Shown piece after piece: positions 30,463 to 41,379 of a stretch of 64,000 nucleotides of DNA (positions are counted from its first letter, which is position 1; every line of letters starts with the position of its first letter). A program made the translations under genes and the position numbers. Source of the stretch: Bolinopsis microptera (lineage: Eukaryota; Ctenophora; Tentaculata; Lobata; Bolinopsidae); the NCBI RefSeq assembly GCF_026151205.1, contig NC_087078.1, positions 7,022,675 to 7,086,674 on the forward strand, given 5' to 3'. The notes under the pieces were generated by a model. The model was not told the origin of the DNA. It worked only from the letters and a program-made list of their open reading frames with translations, and searched no databases.

Positions 30463-32940
30463 AATTAGTCATGGATCTGACGACATTCCCGTCTATATAA
30501 CTTTCCGCCCCGGGGGTTTTGAGACTTGGAATAAACCTCCAGGGACCCATTAGAAACAAATTTGGCTTGGGTAAAATTTTGCTATGGGGCAGTTTTGCGC
30601 TAATTGACCACGCCCTTTTTTTGGCGCTTTGCAAACTTTAAATCAAAATAACTCCGCTTCTAAAATTGGAATTAGAAGCTCCAGCTTGGCTTTAAAGTTT
30701 TTTCAGAATCATCACATTTAGGGGGTAAGCATAATTTTTAAAGTCAACAACATCGGGTTGTTGATTTATGTGACCATCTGACACCTTATTTGACCTCCTC
30801 GCGAGTCCGTGATTTTCACACTAAATACGAGATAGTCTCGGCTTCTGGAATGAGCTACGTGCTCATCCGGCATTAAAATGTTCACGGGAATCATCACATA
30901 GAGTAGGGTAGAACAACACTTTCAAAGTCCTCAAATGTCAGGTTGTTGAGTTATTAGGCCCCATCCTGTTTTTTTTTACTCACTCAGCGGTAGCGATTGC
31001 AGGCGCTTAAAAAAATCCAAAAATAACTCAGCTTCCAATTGAAGTTAGGAGCAAAACTCTGGCAGCAAAATGTCCAATCATCCTCATTGAGTGGGGTAGA
31101 ACGTAGTTTCAAAGTCCTCAGACCCAGGTTGTTGAGTTATTCGGCCGCACACCAATAATATTTACTCTTCTCGCAAGTCGCGAGAGCTGTCCGACACTTA
31201 AAATCAAAATAACTCGGCTTCTGATTAGAGTAAGAACTAAACTAGGGCATAAAAATGTCAGAATCATCACATTGAGTGGAATAAAACGTAGTTTTCAAAG
31301 TCCTCAAGACGTTAGGTTGTCATTTTAGGCTGAAACCCATTTGTACGCTCTCAGCGAGTTCCGCGAGTCACACTTAAAATTTCCAGATAACTCGGTTTCC
31401 TGATTAGAGGTTAGAACAAACCTTGGCATGGAGAAATGTTCAGAATTATCATATTAAGTGGGGTAGAACGTGGTTACAAAAGTACTCAGGCTCCCGTTGT
31501 TGAGTTTATTCGGCGGAACCCCTATTTTTAATGCTCTCGCGAGTCGCGAGTCGACACTAAAATCAAATAACTCGGCTTCCTGAATAGAATAAAAACAAAC
31601 TTGGCAAAAAATTCTGGACATTTCTAAGCCCAAAGTTTAATTCCTAACTCTAATCAGTAGCTAGAGTTATTTTGATTTTAAGCATAGAATCCCTACTTTG
31701 CGAGAGCGTAAAAATAGGGTTCCGTCGAAAACATAACAACCTGACGTCTGAGGACTTGAAGGTACGTTCTATCCCACTAATTTAGATTCTGAACATTTTT
31801 TATGCCCAAGTTTTAGTTCCTAACTCTAATCAGAAGCCGAAGTTATTTTGATTAAAGTGTCGACTCGCGGCTCGCGAGAGCGTAAATAATTATGGTGTGG
31901 GGCCTAATAACTCAACAACCTGACGACTGAGGACTTTGAAACAATGTTCTACCCACTCAATGTGATGATTTCTGAACATTTTTATGCCCAGTTTAGTTCC
32001 TAACTCTAATCAGAAGCCGAGTATTTTGATTTTAAAGTGTCGACACTCGCGCTCGCGAGAGCATAAAACTGGTTCCGCCTAATAACACAACAACCTGACG
32101 CTGAGAACTTTTTGAAACCACGTTCTACCCATTAATGTGATGAAGTCTGACATTTTATGCACAAGTTTAGTCCTAACTCGAATCAGAAAAAGCCGAGTTA
32201 ATTTGATTTTAAAAAGGTTGTCGACTCGCGACACGCGAGAGCGTAAATATTATGGTGTGGGCTAATAACTCAACAACCTGACGACTGAGGACTTTGAAAC
32301 TACGTCTACCCCACTCAATGTGAGATTGTGAACATTTTGCTGCCCGAGTTTTGCTCCAAACTTCAATTGGAAGCTGATTATTTTGATTTTTAAGCTCTGT
32401 CTAAAAAAAAAAATCGGGGCTACCGGCGCGAGAGCGAAAAACAGGTTGGCCTAATAACCTCAACAACCAGACATCTGAGACATTGAAATTGTGGTCTACC
32501 CTACCAATGTGATATCTGAACATTTTAAAAAGCCCATGATGAGCACGTCCTCAATCAGAGCCGAGATAATCTCGTATTTAGTGTAAAATTCACTACTCGC
32601 GAGGGTAAATAATGGTGTGGTCCACCATAACCGACACCCGATTGTCTGGTTTGACTATAATAATTTATGCCTCTATCCCCCCTAAATGTGATGATTCAGA
32701 ACAACTTTAAAAGCCAAGCTCAGCTTCTAATTCGCAATTAGAAGCAGGATTTATTTTTGATTCTAAAGTTTCAAAAGCGCAAAAAAGGGCGTGGCCAATT
32801 GCGCACAACTGCCCCATAGCCAAAATTACTACCCAAGCCAAATTTTGTTTCTAATGGACCCTTGCGGTACTCCAAGTCTCAAACCCCGGGGCGGAAGTTA
32901 TATAGACGGGAATGTCGTCCGATCCTTGACTAAAATGGTA
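30463..32940. repeat. ~2.5 kb imperfect palindrome built of ~190-bp repeats
   Basis: The left arm starts 'tctgacgacattcccgtcta', 'tttccgcccc', 'gagacttgga' and reappears in reverse complement ending near 32935. Inside, each arm carries repeated modules: 'aataactcggcttctgatta', 'aaaatgttcagaatcatcac', 'gtagaacgtagtttcaaagt', 'gttgttgagttatt' and 'ctctcgcgagtcgcgagtc'. The centre is near 31600-31650. Modules and arms differ mainly by small indels. Confidence 0.8.
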
Positions 32941-33830
32941 TATTATGGACAAACGTTTTCATTGAGTTTGAGGAAATTGGTAAATTATAAGTGACCCTAT
33001 TAAACGGCACAGTTAGTGGACTGTGTCACACTATGAAATTACTAAACCCTTGGTGGTTAGGATAATCGTCTCATCCTTCTAGGCAAACTTTGTCACATAA
33101 CTAATATCTTAATCAGGTGATACATATCCGTTTAAATACGCCGGCACGGAAATGGGTTACATTGTCACGATATCAACATTACGGAGTACATATGGACCCC
33201 TTGCTGACGTTTTTGACCAAGATATTTTTTTGTGTGTCCAGTTGATTGGATGGTAACATAGACCATTGCCTACCATATTTGACGAATTTTTTTTCGTTAG
33301 ATGGCGCATCTCAGGTTTACTCTGTCACACATTAAAGAAACTATGTGAACAATGTATAGGGCACCCTGACAAGCAATGCCAGAGTGTGTATGTTTATTTG
33401 AAATGGCCTGGAAGTGCTGGGAATCGATATAAATATTCACATAGTCGTAAGGAATAAAAACACAAAAGGCACAAACAAGATTTAATACTTTTGTCACATA
33501 CTCTTGAGGAATCTGAACATATTGTGTGAAAGTAACAAATAATGATATAACAGCTTGAACACCCTTATATTACGTACTAAGGATAAAAAACAACACTGCT
33601 ATTACCATGCCACCAGTTACATAAATCCATTACCAGTGGTAATATGTGTAACAGTGTCACAAGTAAAATACCGCACATGGTCATAAGTAGGGTAATTTTT
33701 GTCACAAACAAAATTATTATAACTCAGTTAGCTACTGCTGGCACAATAACGAGTTTTAAATCAAAATGTTTTTTGATTATGAAGTTAACATAGTATTCTA
33801 TAAGGAATAAGTTACTTCAAAAAAAAAAAA
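32941..33830. other. Unique-looking AT-rich stretch
   Basis: No supported gene. The small frames at 33266-33497 overlap on both strands and lack features. Confidence 0.35.
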
Positions 33831-34980
33831 GGGGCAAGACATGTTTACTTTGTCAATCAGTTATTAAAAGAAGTTAGGTAATCGTCATAAGATTAAACTA
33901 TCATTTTTTGTAGTTTGGATCGATTAATATAGGCAATAAAGCAGCCTATGCTAAATTTAACACACTATCTTTGATATTGTTGGGACAGGGAAAGTTATTT
34001 TGTCACATTTTTTTAGTGAACTTTGACAAATTTAACAAAAGATTGCAAACTTGACCTCTGATGGTTCTGGAAAATGTTTCTATTAATCTTTTGAAAAAAT
34101 CTTTGAATTCCTAATAGAGGTATAGATCTTCAAAATAGGGCAAGACATTTTTACTTTGTCACTAAGTTATTAATAAAGAAGTAAGGTAATCGTCATAAGA
34201 TAACAGATCTTTTTTGTAGTTTTGGGATCGATTAATATTAGCAATAAAGCAACCAATGCTAAATTTTAAACACACTATCTTGCTATTTTGGGGGCAGGGA
34301 AAGTTAATTTTGTCACTTTTTTAGTGACTTTGACCAATTTATACCAAAAATTGCCAAACTTGACCTCTGATTTTCGTGACAGGTTCTAATAAATCTTTTG
34401 AAAAAATCTGAATTCAAATAGATGTAAAGTAGATCTTCAAAATAGGGGCAAGACATGTTTAACTTTGTCACATTAGTTATTAAAAGAGTTAGGGTAATCT
34501 TCCATCAGATTAACAAATTCTATTTTGTAGTTTGATCGTTTAATTTAGGCAATAAAGCAGCCTATGCAATTTTAACACACTATCCTTGATTATATTGGGT
34601 GGGGCAGGAAAGTTAATTTTGTCACATTTTTAGTGACTTTGGACAAATTAACCAAAAATTGTCAAACTTGAACCTCTAATGTTCGAACAATAATTCTATC
34701 ATCTTTTTCTGAAAGAAATGGTTAAATTCTAAAGAGGTAATAAGATCTTTCAAAATATGGGCAAGCCATGGTTTAACTTTGTTACATCAGTTATTATAAG
34801 AGTTAGTAATACGTCCATCCAGAATTAAGAATCTTTTTTGTAGTTTGGATCGATTTAATATAGGCAAATAAAGCATCCTATAGCCAATTATACACATGAC
34901 CTATCTTGATATTTGTTGGGGCAGGGAAAGTCAAATTTGTCAAAATTTTTTAGCGACTTTACAAATTTAAAAAACCAAAA
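33831..34980. repeat. Tandem repeat, ~305-bp unit, four copies
   Basis: Units start at about 33831, 34136, 34445 and 34757 with 'ggggcaagacatgtttactt', then 'ttttttgtagtttggatcga', 'ggcaataaagcagcctatgc' and 'ggggcagggaaagttaattt'. The copies differ chiefly by single-base indels. Confidence 0.85.
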
Positions 34981-35934
34981 TTGTCAACTTGAAATTTTTT
35001 GTGACAATGTTAACATCAAGTGAATCTTAACTTGCATCAACAACATTGGGTCCTTAAATAAAGTTTTCCGCCATTCAAACCATAAGTCTAATAATAACTC
35101 GCCCAAATTTAAAATCACAATATAAAATTCCCATAAAATTGTGACAGAAATAAGCTCATTTCCCAATAACCAAGTGCCTGTCTTAGCTAACTAATTCAAA
35201 CCAACATATGTCTTAGGGCTATATTGGTTAGAGCAACATCAAATAAGATTGAAAGGGTTTTGGGACACCTCACAGTAGAAAAGAGGTATTATATTCCGAG
35301 TGTGACAAAGTTACCCAAATGTCGCCTTGTAACCGTTCGATCCGTGCCCTTTAACCAATGTTGTATCATAATTGTTAGATTGACCTAATCTACTATATTT
35401 CAGACCAAGTAATGATAATTAGGCAACTGCAGTTAACTAAGTCACACAAAATGTGACATTTGAACCATTATAGTGCCTAACAACAATAGATTTTCTTTCT
35501 GAGTAGTGCATATGGGAGTATGGGTTACGTGGCTTATGTTCAGAACTTCTGAACGTGCTAGGTTAAGAGATGTTAAAATTAAGCCACTATCGTCAAAAAC
35601 GCTATTATTTTTATTTACCAATATCCTCAAACTCAAATGAACGTGTCCATATATAATTGACGAACAGTATTATAGAATGAACTCAATGTAGATAAGTTCA
35701 CACGACCCCAATTTCCAGTGTCTGTAGCCTCTCAAATAAACTGTCAAGAGTCTCATATACCTCATTGGGGCTTTACATGAATGTATTGCGATTTGCGTCG
35801 TATTGTCATGAAATACAGCTCGATGTGTAATGTGTATTCAAATCACCACCAAATGCATTATGAGCTAAAATAAATCACATTTCTTGCACAAAAATAGCTA
35901 ATTAACTATAATAAACAAACAAAAGTTTGGGGGA
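34981..35934. other. Unique-looking AT-rich stretch
   Basis: No supported gene; two ~60-codon minus frames (34984-35166, 35442-35636) have no recognisable features. Confidence 0.35.
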
Positions 35935-37770
35935 AAGAAGAGGCACGGTATATCAAGATACTCGGTATAGAAAGGCACGGTATATAGAGGTTCCACTGTA
36001 AAACACCGGTCTGTAGGATTTAACTGGTTAGTTCTTGACTTCCAGTTCCAGAGCCCACAAAAATATTCGAATATCTAGAAATATTTAACTTATCAGTCCT
36101 CTAATGTAAATATAATATAATAATATTAATCATATGTCTCTCACCATATCAAGCATGAAATTAGAATACTCTTCATGTGGTCGTTGAGAAAAGCATATTT
36201 GGATTCTCGTCAATATCAGCGATGAAACATAGTAAATAAAGCCGATAAATAAATTGTGTACCAACTATCCACAAATACGAATAATTAACACGTGGGTCGT
36301 GGAAGGGCTAAACAAAACTATTTTTCATTGTTCTGTCAATCTATAAAACACACCGATTTGGGCTAAACAGAACTTTTTCATTGTTTTGATAATCTATAGA
36401 CAGAGAAGGGGTTTAGTGGCATTGCATGCAGCACAGTATAAAAGTATAAAACACACCAATTTGGGCTAACTGTTAACTAAGTTCAGAGGTAATAATTGAG
36501 CTTTTTCAATTATAATACCATGTGGACTAACACAATAAGACAGTCTTTCCAGTTTGACTGACTGGCCCTCATTTCAAATTTCAACAAATTCTTTGCTCTG
36601 AAATCACTGGTTGATATGTCATATGAGTCAAAGTAGTATAATTAAATGATGGATTTTTCCCCCTACTCTTGCCGAAGGCAAAAAGATCGTAGGGAATAAG
36701 TAATCGGGTGTGGATATATGAGGTGGCCCGATCACGGTCCTACGGTGATGACAAAAGTCTGCTCCTTCGAGGCACGGTATATCAAGATACTCGGTATAGA
36801 TTATAGAAAGGCACGGTATATAGAGGTTCCACTGTAAAACACCGGTCTGTAGGATTTAACTGGTTAGTTCTTGACTTCCAGTTCCAGAGCCCACAAAAAT
36901 ATTCGAATATCTAGAAATATTTAACTTATCAGTCCTCTAATGTAAATATAATATAATAATATTAATCATATGTCTCTCACCATATCAAGCATGAAATTAG
37001 AATACTCTTCATGTGGTCGTTGAGAAAAGCATGTTTGGATTCTCGTCAATATCAGCGATGAAACATAGTAAATAAAGCCGATAAATAAATTGTGTACCAA
37101 CTATCCACAAAAACGAATAATTAACACGTGGGTCGTGGAAGGGCTAAACAGAACTATTTTTCATTGTTCTGTCAATCTATAGACAGAGGAGAGGTTTATT
37201 GGTAAGCAGTACAGTATAAAACACACCAATTCAGGGACAAAAGGATTTCGCGGCATGTACGAAATCGCGAAATTTCCCATTATCCGCGACAAATTTTATG
37301 TGTAGTTTAATGTATAGCCTGTTAAATTTCGCGGTACCGCGAAATTTGGCCAAAATAATCGCGAAATCCTTTTGTCCCTGCACCAATTTGGGCTAAACAG
37401 AACTTTTTCATTATTCTGTTAATCTATAGACAGAGGAGGGGTTTAGTGGCATTGCATGCAGCACAGTATAAAAGTATAAAACACATCAATTTGGACTAAC
37501 TGTTAACTAAGTTCAAAGGTAATCATTGAGCTTTTTCAATTATAATACCATGTGGACTAACACAATAAGACAGTCTTTCCAGTTTGACTGACTGGCCCTC
37601 ATCTCAAATTTCAACAAATTCTTTGCTCTAAAGTCACTGGTTGATATGAGTCAGAGTAGTATAATTACATGATGGATTTTTTTTCCTACTCTTGACGAAG
37701 GCAAAAAGATCGTAGGGAATAAGTAATCGGGTTTGGATATATGAGGTGGTGACAAAAGTCTGCTCCTTCG
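35935..37770. repeat. Tandem duplication, ~0.83-kb unit
   Basis: Unit 1 (about 35935-36765) and unit 2 (about 36770-37770) share 'ggcacggtatatcaagatac', 'aaaacaccggtctgtaggat', 'ataatattaatcatatgtct' and 'cagtctttccagtttgactg'. Unit 2 is longer because of the MITE at 37232. 'aatataatataataatatta' also occurs in the receptor intron at 29.2 kb. Confidence 0.85.
37232..37380. mobile_element. hAT-type MITE, 149 bp, with 8-bp target duplication
   Basis: Termini cagggacaaaaggatttcgc and its complement ending gtccctg are near-perfect inverted repeats. The 8-bp direct repeat caccaatt flanks it (37224-37231 and 37381-37388). Duplication unit 1 has a single 'caccgatt' at the matching place, an empty site. 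An 8-bp duplication and a CAGGG end fit the hAT superfamily. Confidence 0.85.
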
Positions 37771-38218
37771 CAATGCCAATAAAGACCACTCCTCTATAAT
37801 TAAGTGTATAGGGAGCGTCTGTTATTGGTTATGCTGCGCGCGACGCTAGCCATGTGTTAATTTATTATGAATTACACTTACAGTGAAATTCCTCCTTCGC
37901 AAAGTTGTTTTCTGCAATTTTCTGGATATTCATTTATTATTGATGCGCGACGCTACATGACATTGGTCAAATAAATTATCAATTTTTACCATGCACGAAT
38001 CGCACTAATTAATAAAAAACACAGTATGTAAATATGTTGCACTTTTTTCCAGTCACACTTTTCACTCAAAAGAATTAATGGTACAAGTACATCGTAAAGA
38101 AAATTGATCGTGCGTGGTTTAACCGCGGCGAAATTTTTGTTTGGTTGCCTTTTTGTAGCGCGATGCACTACTGGGTCGCGCGCGCATCAAATAATGCTTC
38201 TCGCAACCAAATAATGCT

Positions 38219-38250
38219 TCTCGCCGATCTACTTCGGTAGATCGGCGAGA
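38219..38250. repeat. Perfect 13-bp hairpin with C(TTCG)G loop
   Basis: Arms tctcgccgatcta (38219-38231) and tagatcggcgaga (38238-38250) surround cttcgg. As RNA this would be a very stable UUCG-capped stem. The sequence 'ataatgcttctcg' is duplicated just before it. Confidence 0.85.
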
Positions 38251-38795
38251 TGCACCACTGTGCCTCACCGAGCTGCGAAGGATTGACATCGTGAATCAAA
38301 TTGCCTTTTTGGGCAAAATTGTGGTACATGTAATTTAATGGGAGTAAGCGTATAACGTAAGGTTATACCGGCGGTTAATTGACGATGTCAATTCATGGCA
38401 GCTCGGCGCGGCACAGTAGCGCATCTCGCTGTGAGAAGCCTCATTGAGTGCGCGGCGCGGCACAGTAACGCATCGCGCTACAATACCGGCGGCACCTGTG
38501 TAACTAATGTATCAATGTACAATGTAGTCACTGGTTGCTGTGCAGTGTGCAAGCAGAAGTCACTTGTACCTGGTTGTTTTTTGTCATACGTTGTATGACC
38601 CGCCGCGCACCCCCTGTAGCGTGGGGGTCACCACGTGATACAAGTTGTTTTCTATCTGGACAATAATCACATTAATTTATAAGTAGCTCTATATATACTA
38701 TAGCTTTTTATATATAGTAGTTGAGCACTTTGCAACCTGGCGAGATATTAGCAAAAAACTGTCCAGTCTTGATCACGTGATATGACCGTATAAGG

Positions 38796-38824
38796 ATTAG
38801 GGATAGGGTTAGGGTTAGGGTTTG
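38796..38824 (+). repeat. Short interstitial telomere-type repeat
   Basis: 'ggattagggatagggttagg' continuing as gttagggttt: about four TTAGGG-like units, the animal telomere motif. Confidence 0.6.
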
Positions 38825-39103
38825 AGCAGAACGGAGAATCGTTTAAAATTATTTTCGAGGAAACTCGACTAAAACTAATCACGTTATTATATTTATATTT
38901 GGGCTTTTTACGGAAATATAAGACAATAGCAATTTTTAGCTTGTTAATGTTATTCCTTACCTGGGGACCACAGTACGTGCCCAGGCTATCATGTTCATAA
39001 ACATACCAAATAGAGATTCGGCAGAATGACAGGCTGATCGAGCACCGCCCAGTAAGTTATTCCAAGTGATTTATATTAGTGCATATTATATTGATTCTAA
39101 ATA

Positions 39104-39864
39104 CAGGGTGGGCCAAAAGTCAGTACCCATACGTTGGCCTTAATAGCTCCGCCGTGTTTTATATTTGAAATTGAGATATGTTGCTTTCAGCTTTGCAGAT
39201 GGCATACTGTACTTACTGGTTCGAGGATTCCGTCGTCAAAATTTGAAAAGTCGAATATTTTAGACCACGCCCATTCAATATTAAAACACCTATATTGTTT
39301 TCTCTGAACATGCTGAACGCCTAATGTTTTCAGAGACGGTAGATTATCAAATGTTGCATATGATCTGAAAATATGAGGCAAAACAGATTAGAAATGACAA
39401 AGTTATCAAGCATTTTCTGTATCTCGTTAACAATATTGACTGGGTGATTATGTGACACCGTGACACGACACCTTAATTGGGCACCCTTAACAATTCCCAT
39501 AATGTTTAACGGGGTAGTTAACGGGGGCACCTTATCACGTGATTAGGTAAACCAATCACCTGATCACACGTAATGAATAAACTCGTTATGCTTCATATCT
39601 CGGTCATCTGAGAAGCTACAGTTCTAATTCTTTCAGGACAAACGTAATTCCATAACATTTAGCTTGATCCGACTGTCCAAACTATCAAATAAATGTGAAA
39701 ATGAACCTCCATTTGAAAAAAATGAATGCGAATATTTTTCGAGTTGACAAATTCCTCGAACCAGTGGTGGTACTAAGTCATACCAGAAAGAAGTATTTAA
39801 ATTGGGCACTCAGTGACTGAGCTATAAAGGCCAACGTATGGGTACTGACTTTTGGCCCACTCTG
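39104..39864. mobile_element. Mariner-type MITE, 761 bp
   Basis: Inverted ends cagggtgggccaaaagtcag and its complement (...cttttggcccactctg) are flanked by TA on both sides. The inverted similarity extends to about 45 bp. The interior matches the element at 26121-28519 in reverse orientation without the LINE-like and SINE-like inserts. It has no transposase frame. Confidence 0.85.
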
Positions 39865-39866
39865 TA

Positions 39867-41219
39867 CATTGCAAAAGATTTTATCTCGATTCGTGATCAA
39901 GTTCAAAAGAATTGAAGTTGTTACAATGCCGAACAATGCGCGCAATTCCGCCTTGGACCTTGGTATGGTATGTATGGGGAAATATAAACTACGCCTTCGA
40001 GAATTTAATCGGCGGGGACTTCAAGCCATGAATTTAGTTTATGGATCCAGTATAGACTTGAACAAAGGACAAAATAGACATTGGACAAGATAGAAACAAG
40101 ATAGAGGCATGGCCTTATTAAACAAATTTTTCATTAACTTTGACAGTAAATAAGTAAAAGTTAACCGTGCCGAGTTAACGTTTATTATTTTCAGCATTCA
40201 ACTGGTCCATATGTTAACAATCGCAAGCCAATAGAAAATAAAAATGCGTGAATGTGAGTTGAAAAGTAAAAACAAATTCGAGGTTATAAAAAACATTACA
40301 AAATCAAAACATTTCATATAACTTTTAAAAGAATCACAATAAAAGTATATATAGTATCAAAATCAAAACAGATCTTTAGCCTTTACACTTATGCTGCTAC
40401 CAGTGGGCCCTCATTCTCTGTTACTAAAGTTTGAAATGCTTAAACTCAAAAGCTGTATCTGTTACAACAACGCTTTGAGGTAATACCAGTTCGATCATTT
40501 CCTCTGTTTAGGAAATTACGTTAACATTGAGCAATGAATGCACGTTACACTATTGATTTAATGCAAGTAACAAAAAGTAAATAATTGACAATTCAGATTA
40601 CATGATTTATAATTAAATACTATATCACAAGTTGATATTTTGTCAGATTCAACATAATGACGGCCCCCATCCACTGCGTACATGATTCCACCCCGAAACG
40701 CTCAATCCCCGAAATGAAAACCTCGTAAAATACATGACAATAAGTTTAACACGTGACATAATAACACGTGTTCTATACCACGTACGTGTTATAAAACACG
40801 TGACATATGCAGGTGGTAATCATCACCAATCTTCACACACTGTATACATAATCAGAATGAGGAATCAGATAATTGACATTAAGAAAGTATTACATAAAAT
40901 GAAGGTATCATCACAATCAGACTACTGATACTATTAGAGTAAACCACGCTGGAACCATCACAATTAACCAATTAATTAATTGTCAATTAAACGCGCTGTC
41001 CACATAAGACAATTATCAGTTTTGGTATACCTAACAACATCAACTTATTAGATCCGATATGAACGGTATTTACAACTACTGTATCTGAAAACATCCTCCA
41101 GGATAGCGTAACCATGGTGACGGATAAACCGTAACTAGGCGAATTATCTGGAGCTAAGTTGCCATGGTTACGAACTAGTTATGATCTGTGTACTATATCT
41201 ACTTGTGAGGCTGGAGGAG
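39867..41219. other. Stretch without supported gene; 3' side of the PH gene
   Basis: Contains inverted 'aacacgtgac'/'gtcacgtgtt'-type motifs at 40745-40810. It would include the 3' UTR of the minus-strand PH gene; no clear AATAAA close to the stop was found. Confidence 0.4.
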
Positions 41220-41379
41220 CTACGTGGGCAGCCTGCTGTCGAGCAGAATGAAGCTGTTTCGGTTATTTGGATTTTGGAGCGTGGCTCGTTTGCTTCGAAC
41301 TAGTCTGTAGTCTGGTTCTTTGAACTTGACGTAGTTGATTCGGTATAACCACCGCCACATTTCCGCCTCATCTGCCGCA
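41220..41379 (-). CDS. PH-gene last exon: C-terminal PH helix and tail
   Basis: AADEAEMWRWLYRINYVKFK, then a basic tail ending NSFILLDSRLPT and a TAG stop; acceptor cacttccccag. The Trp-containing amphipathic helix is the diagnostic end of a PH domain. Confidence 0.65.

Larger units (their letters stand above)
37771..39101. other. Mixed stretch without supported gene
   Basis: Contains a perfect hairpin at 38219-38250, GC-richer sequence with repeats of 'cggcgcggcacagta.cgcatc' at 38400-38475, and a short TTAGGG-type run at 38796-38824. The 67-codon frame at 38395-38598 is not supported. Confidence 0.4.

Noticed and set aside
39215-39240. tRNA B-box-like 'ggttcgaggattcc'
   Set aside because: Lies inside the mariner-type MITE with no tRNA fold around it.
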